Positions 7,844 to 18,600 are shown, numbered from the stretch's first letter. The stretch is DNA of 64,000 bases from Hyphomicrobiales bacterium (GCA_021775755.1 JAJFHE010000039.1:186001-250000); one strand, 5' to 3'. Notes: generated by a model not told the origin, from the letters alone. Translations and numbers: made by a program.

Positions 7844-8875
7844 ATGATCCGGACCATTGTGACACCGATTGACGGTTCAGTGCATGCGCAAATGGCCTTG
7901 GACATGAGCACAGACCTTGCCGCGAGATACGATGCTCAGCTGGTTCTGCTGAATATCGGTGTTCGCGACGACAATGTGCCGGAGGAGCTTTACAACGCTG
8001 CGTCACGCGAGCTTAAGGAGGCCGAAAGCAGCGGCCAGGAAACAGGCGTCCCACCACACCAATCGCAACGCCTTCGGGTTCTGGGGTACCTGGGACACAT
8101 GCTCTTGGGCAATGCGCAGCAGCAAGCCCAAAGCAAGGGCGTAAAACGCGTCGAGACCGTCATCGATCTTGGCGACGCGGGCGAACGGATTCTCCATCAT
8201 GCAAAGCAAAGGTCTGCAGATCTCATCATCATGGGTAGCCGTGGATTCGGCGAGCTCAAAGGGCTTGTTCTGGGCAGCGTCTCGCACAAGGTGTTCCACC
8301 TCGCTCCCTGTTCCTGCGTGACGGTACACCGTAAGGACGGGCAACCGGCTCCGGAACAGATCAAGAGCATCTTGGTGCCAACCGACGGTTCGGATCAGGC
8401 AGACAAGGCTGTCGATCTCGCGAGCGACATTGCCGCAAAAACCGAGGCGAAGCTGGTGCTCATGTACGCTATGTGGCGCGGTCCGTCGCTCGAAAAACTC
8501 CGCGCCTCGATCGACATGGATCAGCTTAGCGAGAGTACTCGTGAGGAACTCGACCCGGCGCTACATCCGATCGCCGAACATATGAGTAGTGCTTTCATTC
8601 CGCCGGTTGTCTCGAAGGAGGCGCTCAAGGAAATCGGCGAACAAGTTCTCGCACGCGCGCAAAAATCCGCCGAAGCAAAAGGTGTTAAAGTTGCGGACCT
8701 GGTCGTGATCGACGGTGACCCGGCGCGCAAGATCGTCCAGACCGCCAGGCACGAGAAAGCGGATTTGATCGCTATGGGTAGTCGTGGCCTTGGAGGGGCG
8801 GAAGGGCTACTCGCCGGCAGCGTGTCGTACAAGGTGAACCACACGGCGCCCTGCAGTTGCATGGTGGTTCGCTAA
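7844..8875 (+). CDS. Tandem universal stress protein (two UspA domains)
   Basis: A 343-residue protein with two UspA domains (about 1-163 and 170-343). Each ends with the ATP-binding pattern G-2x-G-9x-GS: GSRGFGELKGLVLGSVSHKV and GSRGLGGAEGLLAGSVSYKV. Tandem Usp proteins are cytosolic nucleotide-binding stress factors, often induced when oxygen falls. The ATG has an AAAGGAG ribosome site 9 bases upstream. The FNR box at 7665-7678 is the only clear regulatory signal. It is monocistronic, flanked by long non-coding stretches, and is not obviously linked to its catabolic neighbours. Confidence 0.92.
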   Translation: MIRTIVTPIDGSVHAQMALDMSTDLAARYDAQLVLLNIGVRDDNVPEELYNAASRELKEAESSGQETGVPPHQSQRLRVLGYLGHMLLGNAQQQAQSKGVKRVETVIDLGDAGERILHHAKQRSADLIIMGSRGFGELKGLVLGSVSHKVFHLAPCSCVTVHRKDGQPAPEQIKSILVPTDGSDQADKAVDLASDIAAKTEAKLVLMYAMWRGPSLEKLRASIDMDQLSESTREELDPALHPIAEHMSSAFIPPVVSKEALKEIGEQVLARAQKSAEAKGVKVADLVVIDGDPARKIVQTARHEKADLIAMGSRGLGGAEGLLAGSVSYKVNHTAPCSCMVVR

Positions 8876-9355
8876 CGCCCAACCAGCCCGCCCCGGTGGG
8901 CACATGGGGGAAGCCGAGCAAGGGTTCCAGCGAACAAGAAAATGCTAAGCCAAGGTGCTGTGCGGGTATTGTACCTCTTCGGTGTTGAGGGCAGTCACGC
9001 GTGCTAAGGCCAAAGTTCTCGGTCACGCGCATGGTTCTGATCGACCTAGGTGAAGCTAAATCCAGGGGATTATCTTTCCTCGAGGATCAGTTTTGGGACC
9101 GTCCTGAAGTCTACGCGATCGGCTTCAGGCATTTGAGCGGCGCGAAGCTCACCAAGTCCTTAAAACGATGTGGATCACCTCAGCGCAGCCCACGACGGGA
9201 TGGCTTACCTTCTGTGCCGGGCCGCATGGGACGATGACATTGGCGGGAATGTAATATTTGGCGATGCGGCGTGGATGGATGACGCCGATGAAATAACAAC
9301 TCATGTGCTTGCGCCGGGGAACTGGCGGTGATGTGCATTCGTAGGATGTAAGTCG
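8876..9355. other. 480-bp intergenic stretch, no convincing gene
   Basis: No recognisable gene, RNA or repeat. One reading of about 54 codons from GTG near 9171 (VDHLSAAHDGMAYLLCRAAW at its start) has plausible composition, but no homologue is recognised and it has no clear ribosome site; it may be a fragment. Confidence 0.4.
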
Positions 9356-11002
9356 ATGTGCCGAGCAATCGTGTTGATACTCCTGGTGTCGTCAATGCGG
9401 GCCGCTGACGCTGCGGCAAAACGCGTTGCACTCGTGATTGGCAATTCCGCTTACACAGAAGTTGCTGGTCTTCCCAACCCGCGAAACGACGCAGAATTGA
9501 TGAGTCGGGCCCTGAGCGATGTGGGATTTGAGGTGATCACTGTCACTGATGCCGATCGGCGTACCATGGGCCGGGCCATCCAGGACTTCGGCAGAGCTTT
9601 GCGGGCAGCGGGAATGGACGCTGTGGGGGTGTTTTACTATGCCGGACACGGTGTCCAATCACGCGGCCAAAACTATCTCCTGCCGCTTAACGCCAAGATA
9701 TTGGATGAAGCCGATCTCGATCTCGAAGCAATAAGCGCGTCCGACGTTTTGTCCCAGATGGAGGGCGCTGGGAACGCCTTGAACCTGGTGATCCTCGATG
9801 CCTGTCGCGACAACCCGTTCGCGCGATTGAGGGGGTCGCTTGGGCGCGGACTTGGAAGGGTCGATGCCGCAAGCGGTTCACTCGTAGCGTTTGCGGCCGC
9901 ACCGGGAGAAAGCGCCGCCGATGGTGACGGCGCCAATTCTCCGTACACCTCGGCACTGGCCGCCGCAATCAGAGAACCCGGTCTCTCAATTGAGCAGATG
10001 TTCAAACGCGTGCGAATACAGGTTCGCCAGGATACGGCAGGCCGCCAAACTCCCTGGGAGGAATCATCTCTGCTGGGTGATTTTTTCTTCGTGCCAGGCG
10101 CTCCGGAAACCGCAGGCGTTCCGCCTGATCCGGGTACGATATCCGATGACGCGAGCCGAATGGCCTGGGATGCTGTCAGGGATACACGCAGCCGCGAAGT
10201 TCTGGAGGCGTTCTTGAAAGAGTATCAAGATGGCGTCTATGCCGCACTCGCAATGGAAAAGTTGAAGGAAATTACGCGGGAGCAAACTTTAGATGGAGTT
10301 AGGTTTGCGAATTTTGACGATCTTTCCCGCTTTACACTGAATGGTGTGGCCGCCGATCTGGCGAACGATAACACACGAAATGGAGCCCTGCGTTTGACCA
10401 ATGCACTATATCAGGGTGGCAGCGCATTCCTCGACACTAGGATATCGATCGCCGAAGATGCCTCCTTCAGCACGTATTTTAGCTTCCGCATGACAAATCC
10501 AATGGGCCTCTCAGATGATGTTATGGGCGCTGACGGCTTGGTGTATATCATCCAGCTCAGCTCAAGCAATGTCGAGGCTGTCGGCGGAGGCATCGGCTAC
10601 GACGGACTGGCCCCCAGCCTTGGCATCGAGTTCGATACTTGGTGGAACGTAGGAGAGCCTGACGGCAATCATGTCGGCATCGATCTGGACGGGAACATGA
10701 ACTCTGTTGTCGCAAGACATGTCGACACACCCTTCAACAACGGAGAGATTTGGCACGCTTGGGTGGATTACGACGGGCATGTCGGTAGGCTCGAAGTCCG
10801 CTGGTCGAGCCGAGCCAAGCGACCCCGAGCCGCAATGCTCACTCATGAAATTGACCTGATGCCGGTGCTTCACGGGACCGATGTTTTTCTTGGATTTTCG
10901 TCCGGCACCGGCGCGGCTGGCAACACTCATGACATCCTTAGCTGGCAGTTCTTTGGAAAGTACGATCCAATACGTGTGCCGGTTGTGAGGAGCATTGACT
11001 AA
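9356..11002 (+). CDS. Exported caspase-like peptidase (C14) fused to an L-type lectin domain
   Basis: A 548-residue protein with a signal peptide (about 1-20). Residues 22-245 are a caspase/orthocaspase p20-like domain with the His-Cys dyad H98 (YYAGHGV) and C150 (VILDACRDNPF). Residues 260-310 contain a helical motif often found after bacterial C14 domains (DTRSREVLEAFLKEYQDG). Residues 313-540 form a legume-type (L-type) lectin sandwich: LGIEFDTWWN with E425/D427, NHVGIDLDG, and GFSSGTGAAGNTHDILSWQF. Prediction: a periplasmic or surface protease directed to glycans. The ATG follows an AGGATG ribosome site, and upstream in-frame stops exclude a longer start. It stands alone. Domain calls are strong; the role and substrate are unknown. 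Confidence 0.88.
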   Translation: MCRAIVLILLVSSMRAADAAAKRVALVIGNSAYTEVAGLPNPRNDAELMSRALSDVGFEVITVTDADRRTMGRAIQDFGRALRAAGMDAVGVFYYAGHGVQSRGQNYLLPLNAKILDEADLDLEAISASDVLSQMEGAGNALNLVILDACRDNPFARLRGSLGRGLGRVDAASGSLVAFAAAPGESAADGDGANSPYTSALAAAIREPGLSIEQMFKRVRIQVRQDTAGRQTPWEESSLLGDFFFVPGAPETAGVPPDPGTISDDASRMAWDAVRDTRSREVLEAFLKEYQDGVYAALAMEKLKEITREQTLDGVRFANFDDLSRFTLNGVAADLANDNTRNGALRLTNALYQGGSAFLDTRISIAEDASFSTYFSFRMTNPMGLSDDVMGADGLVYIIQLSSSNVEAVGGGIGYDGLAPSLGIEFDTWWNVGEPDGNHVGIDLDGNMNSVVARHVDTPFNNGEIWHAWVDYDGHVGRLEVRWSSRAKRPRAAMLTHEIDLMPVLHGTDVFLGFSSGTGAAGNTHDILSWQFFGKYDPIRVPVVRSID

Positions 11003-11624
11003 GTGGGGTGTTGTCACACTAACTGGATGGCCCGTCGCCAGCGGCTCAGTATCGTTGTCGGATGCAAAATGTTTCTTATACCCGACACCGATTCCCACCT
11101 GTGATCATTCAACATGCGGTATGGCGGCTCTGTCATCTATGGACACCCCCCTGATTGCAAGCGCTTTTTGAGGTGATAGGCGAGGTGGGTTTGCAGTCAT
11201 CTATCCGGCCTCTCGGTGCAGCATAGCGTTGCTGTGGGCCCTGATGGATTCCGAGGACCGACGCCCATCACAGTATCGAGCTTGTCGCCCTGAGGGATCT
11301 GGAACTCTCCACGCATCATGATTTCGGGGAAAGAAAAAACAACCGGGCCGAGAATTCTCAACTGCCAGCGCGGCGACGCGAACGACGAATGCAACTGTTC
11401 AAGTCAGCCAGTTCAGCGCAGCTATTCCTCTCACCACACGCCGCCATCTACAACACCTTCAACATTCAGCGTCATTTGATAGTCCGAAGAACATTGCGCC
11501 AGTTTTGCACGGGCGCAATGAGCGTATGGCAGGCCGTCACAGCCGGGGCGTGACCAGAACTGCTACGAAAAATTTATGTGTTCGCCGTTCAACAACGTGA
11601 CACCGCCATCCGTTCCACTATTTC
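11003..11624. other. Intergenic stretch with no supported gene
   Basis: About 620 bases without a convincing gene. A 65-codon minus-strand reading (11197-11394) has no recognised relative. Coding potential looks decayed, consistent with lying beside the IS6 remnant that follows. Confidence 0.4.
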
Positions 11625-11747
11625 AAAGACTCCGCCTGAGATTATCCGCCTCACGGTGATAATGTAGGTCCGCGTCCCCCTGTCATAGCGGCAAGTCTAA
11701 GATCTACTGTACGAGCGCGGGATTGACGTCAACTACGAGACCGTGCG
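11625..11747 (+). mobile_element. Decayed fragment of an IS6-family transposase gene (left of nar operon)
   Basis: This stretch aligns with the beginning of the IS6-family transposase remnant at 22331 onward (shared stretches include ATCCGCCT, CGGTGAT and CTACGAGACCGTGCG). Reading frame is lost and stops interrupt it. It ends 16 bases from the 3' end of the PPIase gene, at the distal edge of the nitrate reductase operon, in the same orientation as the larger remnant at the other edge. Confidence 0.65.
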
Positions 11748-11762
11748 TGCCTGACATGACCC

Positions 11763-12638
11763 CTATTGGGTCAGCGGACCGTCCGCGGTATTGAGGTCGA
11801 TACCGCGTAGCTTTGCTTTGCCGGCCAGGATGCCCAGATACTGCGCAACCGCCCTCGACCAGCTCGCGGCTTCGAGCCAGGCAGCGATACGCTCGTGCTG
11901 TGTTTCAAAGCTTAGCTGCCGTCCTGGTATGAGCCGGTCGAGCTTGATGATGTGATAGCCATAGCGTGTTTGCACAGGCGTGGCGGCAAGCTCTCCCGCC
12001 TCGAGCGCAAAGAGGGCCGCCTCGAATTCGGGCACGGTCGCCCCCTTGGTCAGCTGGCCCAGATTGCCGCCCTGTTCCTTTGACGGACAAGCTGAGTGCA
12101 GGGAGGCAAGCGCCACAAATTGCGATGGATCATCGTTGAGGATGGCAATAGCGGTTTGCGCGTCGGATTGGGCCTGTTTGCCGGCCGCCTCATCAGCCTG
12201 GGGGAAAGCGAACAAAATATGCCGCGCCTCATAAAGGGTTTCCGAGTGGAAGCGCGACGCATTGGTATCGTAATACCGGCGGCAGGCGTCTTCGTCGGCG
12301 GTTGGAGTTGTCACCGCCTGTTCAAGAAGAACCCGCACCGTGGCGTCCGTTTCCGCTTCGCACCGGCCGTCCCCCAGCACTTCGGGTTCGGCTTTGATCC
12401 CGCTGGCTTTTGCCTCTTGAAGCAGAAGTTCTTTTACCACCAGAGCCTGGGCGGCCTGCGCGAAGGCCTCGGAAGGGGTGTCGGCTTGGTGATGCTGTGC
12501 CTCGGCGCGAACGGCGTCGGCGGATATCTCCACTCCGTTGACTGTAATCGGCACGCCTTGATCGGCAGCGGGTGGTGCGGGCACCTTTACTTTGCCGGCT
12601 GGAAGCACGCCCGAGTTGGCATCAAACAGAGTGACCAT
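11763..12638 (-). CDS. Parvulin-type peptidyl-prolyl isomerase of the nar operon
   Basis: A 291-residue NifM/PpiC-like protein. Residues about 30-125 are the SurA/NifM-like helical part, and about 130-230 are the parvulin domain (ARHILFAFPQ, GNLGQLTKG, PVQTRYGYHIIKLD). The reading frame continues upstream through narI, but the ATG at 12638 is chosen because it lies 8 bases after the narI stop with a GAGG ribosome site; upstream residues are out-of-frame narI sequence. No signal peptide is seen, so it is probably cytosolic. A parvulin after narI is also found in pseudomonad nar operons, where a role in nitrate reductase maturation is assumed. The stop codon lies in a small hairpin (TGACCC/GGGTCA) without a T-tract. 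Confidence 0.85.
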   Translation of the reverse strand: MVTLFDANSGVLPAGKVKVPAPPAADQGVPITVNGVEISADAVRAEAQHHQADTPSEAFAQAAQALVVKELLLQEAKASGIKAEPEVLGDGRCEAETDATVRVLLEQAVTTPTADEDACRRYYDTNASRFHSETLYEARHILFAFPQADEAAGKQAQSDAQTAIAILNDDPSQFVALASLHSACPSKEQGGNLGQLTKGATVPEFEAALFALEAGELAATPVQTRYGYHIIKLDRLIPGRQLSFETQHERIAAWLEAASWSRAVAQYLGILAGKAKLRGIDLNTADGPLTQ

Positions 12639-12646
12639 GTTTGCCT

Positions 12647-13348
12647 CTATTCCGCCGTCGTCGGGCGTTTGGTGCGTACGATCTGATAGCCCGGACGCCA
12701 TATGTATCTGACGGGGGCCGATAGCATGTGTACCAGGCGGGTGAAGGGGAACAGCACAAAGATCGTGAGGCCTAAAGTGATGTGCAGTTTGAAGATCGGG
12801 TTCGCGTCGGCAACATAACTTGCCGCATCCGGGTTGAAGGTGAAAATACCCTGTGCCCAGGACATGAACCTCACCATCTCTTCGCCGTCGAGGTGCTGCA
12901 TCGACACCGCGATCGTGGCGAGACCAATTGCCAGCTGAACCCACAGGATCAGGATAATCATGTTGTCCGCAAACGTCGATGTGGCGCGCACGCGCGGGTC
13001 AAAAAACCGGCGGTGAATGAGCAATGTTGCACCGACGATGCCGCACACTCCCGCAACTCCACCGAGAACGATGGCGATCAATTGCTTGGCGCCATGACTG
13101 ACGCTCAATGCATCCCATATCCATATGGGCGTGAGCAAACCGACCAGGTGACCGGCAAAGATCGCCAGAACCCCGATGTGAAACAGCAAGGACCCGAGCA
13201 TCAACTGCTTACGGCGCAGGAGCTGGCTAGAACCGGATTTCCACGTATAGGGGTCGCGGTCGTAGCGGATCACCGAGCCGAGCGCGAGGACCGCGAGGGC
13301 AATATAGGGGTAAATTCCAAACATCAGTGTGTTGATGAATTCAGCCAT
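12647..13348 (-). CDS. narI: Respiratory nitrate reductase gamma subunit
   Basis: The 233-residue membrane cytochrome b of NarGHI. It takes electrons from quinol on the periplasmic side and passes them through two haems b to NarH. Five hydrophobic segments are visible, with haem-ligand histidines in LLFHIGVLAIFAGHLVG and near the C-terminus in FKLHITLGL and TRLVHML. The ATG at 13348 is chosen as it gives the standard start MAEFINTLMFG and sits one base after the narJ stop (TGAGATGG); a longer reading into narJ is an artefact. Length is close to E. coli NarI (225). Confidence 0.96.
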   Translation of the reverse strand: MAEFINTLMFGIYPYIALAVLALGSVIRYDRDPYTWKSGSSQLLRRKQLMLGSLLFHIGVLAIFAGHLVGLLTPIWIWDALSVSHGAKQLIAIVLGGVAGVCGIVGATLLIHRRFFDPRVRATSTFADNMIILILWVQLAIGLATIAVSMQHLDGEEMVRFMSWAQGIFTFNPDAASYVADANPIFKLHITLGLTIFVLFPFTRLVHMLSAPVRYIWRPGYQIVRTKRPTTAE

Positions 13349-13349
13349 C

Positions 13350-14063
13350 TCAGTGCCCCCCGTTGAGTTCAGGACGGGGCGCTGGACGCTGAGCCGCTCT
13401 GATTTGAGTGCGCAAGCGATCCGGACCGCAAGATGTGTTGTCGGCACCGCCGCCGAACGTGACGGCTTCTTCTTCCCAGATTTTGTCGAGGGCCCCGAGA
13501 TCAGTGGGGTCATCTTCAGGCTCTTCGAGAATTTGCGCGACCGCCTCAAGATCGGGTTTGGTGTCGGCGATCACCTCGAGTGCTAGAAAGGCGCCGGCAT
13601 AAACGCTCTCGCGTTTTTGCAGTCTCTGGCGAACGGCCGATATGATGTGCAGGGTTTGACCGAGCAGGTTGCACACCTCTTCTTGTGGCTGGGTCGAGAG
13701 GTATTCAAGGAAGAGCGGCAAATAGTCGGGCAGTTCGCTTGCGTCGACCTCGAAGCCGCGCGCCTGATACATGGTCGCAAGATCGACCATGGCCTGTCCA
13801 CGGTCGCGACTTTCACCGTGCACGTGTTCGAACAGATGCAGGGAAACCGCGCGGGTGCGGTCGAAGAGGAGCACATAACGCTCTTCCGCATCATAGATGT
13901 CACGCCCGCAAAGGTCGTCGATCAACGCGCCGAGCCACGCCTTTTCCCTCTCACCGGTCACCGTGTCGGATGCAAGAGCTGCATGGAGCTCGGGCCCGGC
14001 GTCTATGAGTTCCTTTGTCGGGTAAGACAGCAGGTTCGAAATAATCTTGAGTGCGTTTGCCAT
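13350..14063 (-). CDS. narJ: Nitrate reductase assembly chaperone (delta subunit)
   Basis: A 237-residue cytosolic chaperone of the NarJ/TorD family, needed for molybdenum cofactor insertion into NarG and membrane attachment but not part of the final enzyme. The all-helical family is recognised from the N-terminal LKIISNLLSYPTKEL, from YVLLFDRTRAVSLHLFEHVHGESRDRG and from LPDYLPLFLEYLS, all well conserved in NarJ. The C-terminal about 50 residues are low-complexity and acidic then basic. It lies between narH and narI with 5-base and 1-base gaps. Confidence 0.96.
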   Translation of the reverse strand: MANALKIISNLLSYPTKELIDAGPELHAALASDTVTGEREKAWLGALIDDLCGRDIYDAEERYVLLFDRTRAVSLHLFEHVHGESRDRGQAMVDLATMYQARGFEVDASELPDYLPLFLEYLSTQPQEEVCNLLGQTLHIISAVRQRLQKRESVYAGAFLALEVIADTKPDLEAVAQILEEPEDDPTDLGALDKIWEEEAVTFGGGADNTSCGPDRLRTQIRAAQRPAPRPELNGGH

Positions 14064-14068
14064 ATCAT

Positions 14069-15601
14069 TTAGCCCCTGATGTGCTCGGTCGGTGTTTGCA
14101 CGGTTCTGGTTTTCTTGGCGCCAAACAGATCAAGATCCGAGGTGCCGCCGGAGCAGCCGTTGCCGAAAGAGAACCCGCAGGAACCCCTCACGTCGTAGGC
14201 GTCTTCGCCAATCTCGCGATGCGTCGTGGGAATGACGAACCGGTCCTCATAGTTGGCGATGGCCATGACATGGTACATGTCTTCGATCATTTGGCCGGTC
14301 AACCCGACACGCCCGGCAATCGCCTCGTCGATCACGCCGTCGACTGTTTTGGAGCGCATGTAGGAGCGCATGGCGAGCATCCGTTCAAGGCCGGCTATCA
14401 CCGGTTCGTCCTCGCCCGCGGTGAGAAGATTGGAGAGGTAGCGCACCGGTATTCGCATCGACCGCACGTCAGGCAAATCGCCGTCCCAGCCGATCTTGCC
14501 GGCTTCGGCGGCTGACTGCAGCGGAGAGAGCGGCGGCACGTACCAGACCATTGGCAACGTGCGATACTCCGGATGCAGGGGAAACGCGACTTTCCAGTCC
14601 ATCGCCATTTTGTAGACGGGCGATGACTTGGCCGCCTCCAGCCAGGCTTCCGGAACGCCCTGTTTGCGCGCCTCGGCGATAACTTCCGGGTCGTTGGGGT
14701 CCAGGAACAGAGACAGTTGAGCCTCGTAGAGATCCTTCTCATCCGCGCTCGATGCGGCACTCTCGATGCGGTCGGCATCGTAGAGCAGCACTCCGAGGTA
14801 GCGAATGCGCCCGACGCAGGTTTCCGAGCAGACAGTCGGCTGCCCCGCCTCAATGCGCGGATAACAGAAGATGCACTTTTCCGATTTTCCGGAAGACCAG
14901 TTGTAATAGATCTTCTTGTAGGGGCAGCCGGATACGCACATGCGCCAGCCTCGGCACTTCTCCTGATCGATCAGGACGATGCCGTCGTCCTCACGCTTGT
15001 AAATGGCGCCTGACGGGCAGGCGGCGACGCAGGTGGGATTGAGGCAATGCTCGCAAAGACGCGGCAGATACATCATGAAGGTGTTTTCGAACTCGCCGTA
15101 GATTTCCTTTTCGATGCCATCGAAATTGTAATCCTGAGAGCGTTTGGAGAATTCGCCGCCGAGGATTTCCTCCCAATTCGGCCCCCACTCAATCTTTTCC
15201 ATGCGCTTGCCGGAAATCTTCGAGCGCGGCCGCGCGGTCGGGAATGCCTCCAGCTCGCCGGCGCTTTGCAGGTGCTCGTAGTCGAAGTCAAACGGCTCAT
15301 AATAATCGTCGATTTCCGGCAGATCGGGATTGGCGAATATCTTTGCCAGCACCCGCCACTTGGCACCCATTTTCGGCTGTATTTTACCGTTCGCCTTGCG
15401 GGTCCAGCCGCCGTTCCATTTCTTCTGGCTTTCCCATTCTTTTGGATATCCGATGCCGGGCTTGGTTTCGACGTTGTTGAACCAGGCGTATTCGACACCT
15501 TCTCTGTTGGTCCAGACGTTTTTGCAGGTGATCGAGCAGGTGTGGCAGCCGATGCACTTGTCCAAATTCAGGACCATGCCGATTTGCGCGCGAATTCTCA
15601 T
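14069..15601 (-). CDS. narH: Respiratory nitrate reductase beta subunit (Fe-S)
   Basis: The 510-residue electron-transfer subunit on the cytoplasmic face, carrying three [4Fe-4S] and one [3Fe-4S] clusters. The four cysteine groups are visible: CIGCHTCSITC near residue 16, CEHCLNPTCVAACP (about 184), CRGWRMCVSGCP (about 217), where tryptophan replaces a cysteine as expected for the [3Fe-4S] cluster, and CIFCYPRIEAGQPTVCSETC (about 244). Length matches E. coli NarH (512). Its ATG overlaps the narG stop by four bases. Confidence 0.97.
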   Translation of the reverse strand: MRIRAQIGMVLNLDKCIGCHTCSITCKNVWTNREGVEYAWFNNVETKPGIGYPKEWESQKKWNGGWTRKANGKIQPKMGAKWRVLAKIFANPDLPEIDDYYEPFDFDYEHLQSAGELEAFPTARPRSKISGKRMEKIEWGPNWEEILGGEFSKRSQDYNFDGIEKEIYGEFENTFMMYLPRLCEHCLNPTCVAACPSGAIYKREDDGIVLIDQEKCRGWRMCVSGCPYKKIYYNWSSGKSEKCIFCYPRIEAGQPTVCSETCVGRIRYLGVLLYDADRIESAASSADEKDLYEAQLSLFLDPNDPEVIAEARKQGVPEAWLEAAKSSPVYKMAMDWKVAFPLHPEYRTLPMVWYVPPLSPLQSAAEAGKIGWDGDLPDVRSMRIPVRYLSNLLTAGEDEPVIAGLERMLAMRSYMRSKTVDGVIDEAIAGRVGLTGQMIEDMYHVMAIANYEDRFVIPTTHREIGEDAYDVRGSCGFSFGNGCSGGTSDLDLFGAKKTRTVQTPTEHIRG

Positions 15602-18600
15602 GTCAGCGCCTCCACTTTTTCGCTCAGCGGACGCTCCAGCCAGTCGATCTTCTCCATCTTTCGCACAATGACGAACTCATCCCGGTTGGAGCCGACGGTG
15701 CCGTAGTAGTTGAAGCCGTATGATTGCTGGACATAACCGCCGATCATATGAGTTGGCTTGGTAATCGCCCGGGTGACCGAATTGTGGATACCGCCGCGGT
15801 TGCCGGTTGTCTCGGCCCCCGGTGTATTCACGATCTTTTCCTGCGCGTGATACATATAGATCGTCCCTTCCTTCATGCGTTGGGAGACGACCGCGCGGGC
15901 AACGAGCGCGCCGTTGACATTGTAGGCTTCCACCCAGTCGTTATCGACAATGTCGGCTTTCGCGGCATCGGTTTCAGATAACCAAACCACCGGTCCGCCG
16001 CGATTGAGCGTCAGCATCAACAGATTGTCCGAATAGGTGGAGTGAATGCCCCATTTCTGATGCGGTGTGATGAAGTTCAACACCACCTGTTTGTTACCAT
16101 TGGGCTTGGCGTCGATCACCGCGTTGATGGTTTTGGTGTCGATCGGCGGTCGATAAACGCAGAACGCCTCGCCGAATGCCCGCATCCACAGATGATCCTG
16201 ATAAAGCTGCTGCCGGCCGGTCAGCGTGCGCCACGGGATCAGTTCGTGGACGTTGGTGTAGCAGGCGTTGTAGCAGACCTTTTCGCTTTCCAGACCCGAC
16301 CAGGTGGGCGAGGAAATGATCTTGCGCGGCTGGGCCACGATATCGCGGAAGCGGATTTTTTCATCTTCCTTGGGGATGGCGAGATGGGTGTGATCACGGC
16401 CCGTGGCCTTGGACAGGGCCTCCCAGGCCTTGACCGCAACTTCGCCATTGGTCTCGGGCGCCAGCATTAGGACAACCTCGGATGCATCAATGTCGGTCTC
16501 GATTTTCGGCATGCCCTCGGTAACGCCCTCTTCGGTCACAACGCCACTTAGTTTGCCCAGCGCTTCGACCTCGTGCTCGGTGTTCCATGTAATGCCTTTG
16601 CCGCCGTTCCCGACCTTACTCATCAGGGGCCCAAGTGCCGTGAAGCGCTTGTAAAGATTAGGATAATCCCGCTCGATAACGGCTACATTAGGCATCGTCT
16701 TGCCCGGGATCGGGTCGATATCACCCGACTTCCAATCCTTCACATCAAAGGGTTGTGCGATTTCTCCCGCCGTATCGTGCAGAATGGGAACAAGCACGGT
16801 ATCCTTCTCGACGCCGAGCACTTCCGGAGCGACCTCAGAGAAGGACTTTGCCAAACCCTTGAAAATATCCCAGTCGCTTCGCGCTTCCCAGGCCGGGTCC
16901 GCCGCGCTCGACAACGGGTGGATAAAGGGGTGCATGTCAGAGGTGTTGAGATCGTTTTTCTCATACCAGGTGGCCGTTGGCAGAACGATGTCTGAGTAAA
17001 CGCAAGTCGTCGACATGCGGAAATCGAGGGTTACAAGAAGGTCGAGTTTCCCTTCAGGTGCATCATCGTGCCAAACGACTTCCTTGTTGGCCTGTCTGCC
17101 TTCTTCGCCGAGATCCTTTCCCATCACGCCATGAGTGGTTCCAAGCAGATGTTTGAGGAAGTACTCGTGACCCTTACCGGATGAGCCGAGAAGATTTGAC
17201 CGCCATACAAAAAGGTTGCGAGGCCAGTTGGCCGGGTCATCGGGGTCTTCGCAGCTCATCGTGAGCTCACCGGATTTCAAGGCGCCGGCAACATAGTCCT
17301 TGGGCTCTTTTTTTGCCTTGGCAGCTGCTGCGGCGATGTCCAGCGGATTGGATTTGAGCTGCGGTGCCGATGGCAACCACCCCATCCGTTCGGCCCGCAC
17401 ATTGTAGTCGATCAGCGCCGCGTCCCATGGTCCTTCCGGTGCAGTAGGCGACAGAATTTCGCTGACGCTCAACGTCTCGTAGCGCCACTGGTCCGTGTGG
17501 GCATAAAAGAACGACGTTGAGTTCATGTGGCGCGGCGGACGTGCCCAGTCGAGGCCGAAGGCCAGAGGCTGCCAGCCCGTTTGCGGTCTGAGCTTTTCCT
17601 GGCCGACATAGTGGCTCCAGCCACCACCGGACTGGCCCACACAGCCGCACATGATCAGGAGATTCATGATCCCCCGATAGTTCATGTCCATGTGGTACCA
17701 GTGGTTCAGTCCAGCTCCGAGAATGACCATCGAACGGCCATTGGTCTTTTCCGCGTTGGACGCGAACTCGCGGGCCACCGTGATGATGTGGTCAGCCGGG
17801 ACTCCGGTGATCTTTTCCGCCCAGGCCGGCGTGTAAGGTACGTTTTCATCAAAGCCCTTGGCGACATTGGCGCCACCGATGCCCCGGTCCAGCCCGTAGT
17901 TGGCGGCAAACAGATCGAACACGGTTGCGACCAGCGCATCGCCGTCCTTGAGCTTGACCTTCTTGGCCGGCACGGCGCGCACCAGAACGCTGTCATGGTC
18001 GGTGCCTTCGAAGTGGTCATGTTCACGATTGCCGAAATAGGGAAACGCAACTTCGGCGACGCTGTCGTGGTCGCCATCCTCAATGAAGCTCATCTGCAAC
18101 GAAACGTCAGAACCCTTGCCGTTTTTTTCCTCCAGGTTCCATTTGCCATCCTCGCCCCAGCGGAACCCGACGGACCCGTTCGGCGCAACGATGTTTTTGG
18201 TAGTCGCATCGACGGCGACTGTTTTCCACTCGGGATTGTTCTTCTCGCCCAGATTTCGTGCCAGATCGGAGGCGCGGACCAGACGTTCGGGCACATAGTG
18301 GCCGTTCTGCTTGACCAGACGCACCAGCATGGGCATGTCGGTGTAGCGACGGCAGTAATCCTCAAAATACCCAACCTGGCGATCGAGATGGAATTCGCGC
18401 AGGATGACATGGCCCATTGCCATGGCGAGCGCCGCGTCGGTGCCCTGCTTGGGATGCAGCCATAAATCGGAGAACTTGGCGGCCTCCGAGTAGTCGGGCG
18501 AAACGACGACCGACTTGGCGCCCTTGTAACGCGCTTCGGTATAGAAGTGGGCATCCGGCGTACGCGTTTGCGGTACGTTCGATCCCCACAGCATGAGGAA

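Noticed and set aside
7612-11145. Shared TCATCTATGGAC near 7613 and 11132
   Set aside because: A 12-base match in two non-coding stretches without further similarity around it; may be a relic, but not enough to call a repeat.
11757-11773. Hairpin TGACCC/GGGTCA as a terminator of the nar operon
   Set aside because: The stem is only six bases, overlaps the stop codon and is not followed by a T-run on the transcribed side.
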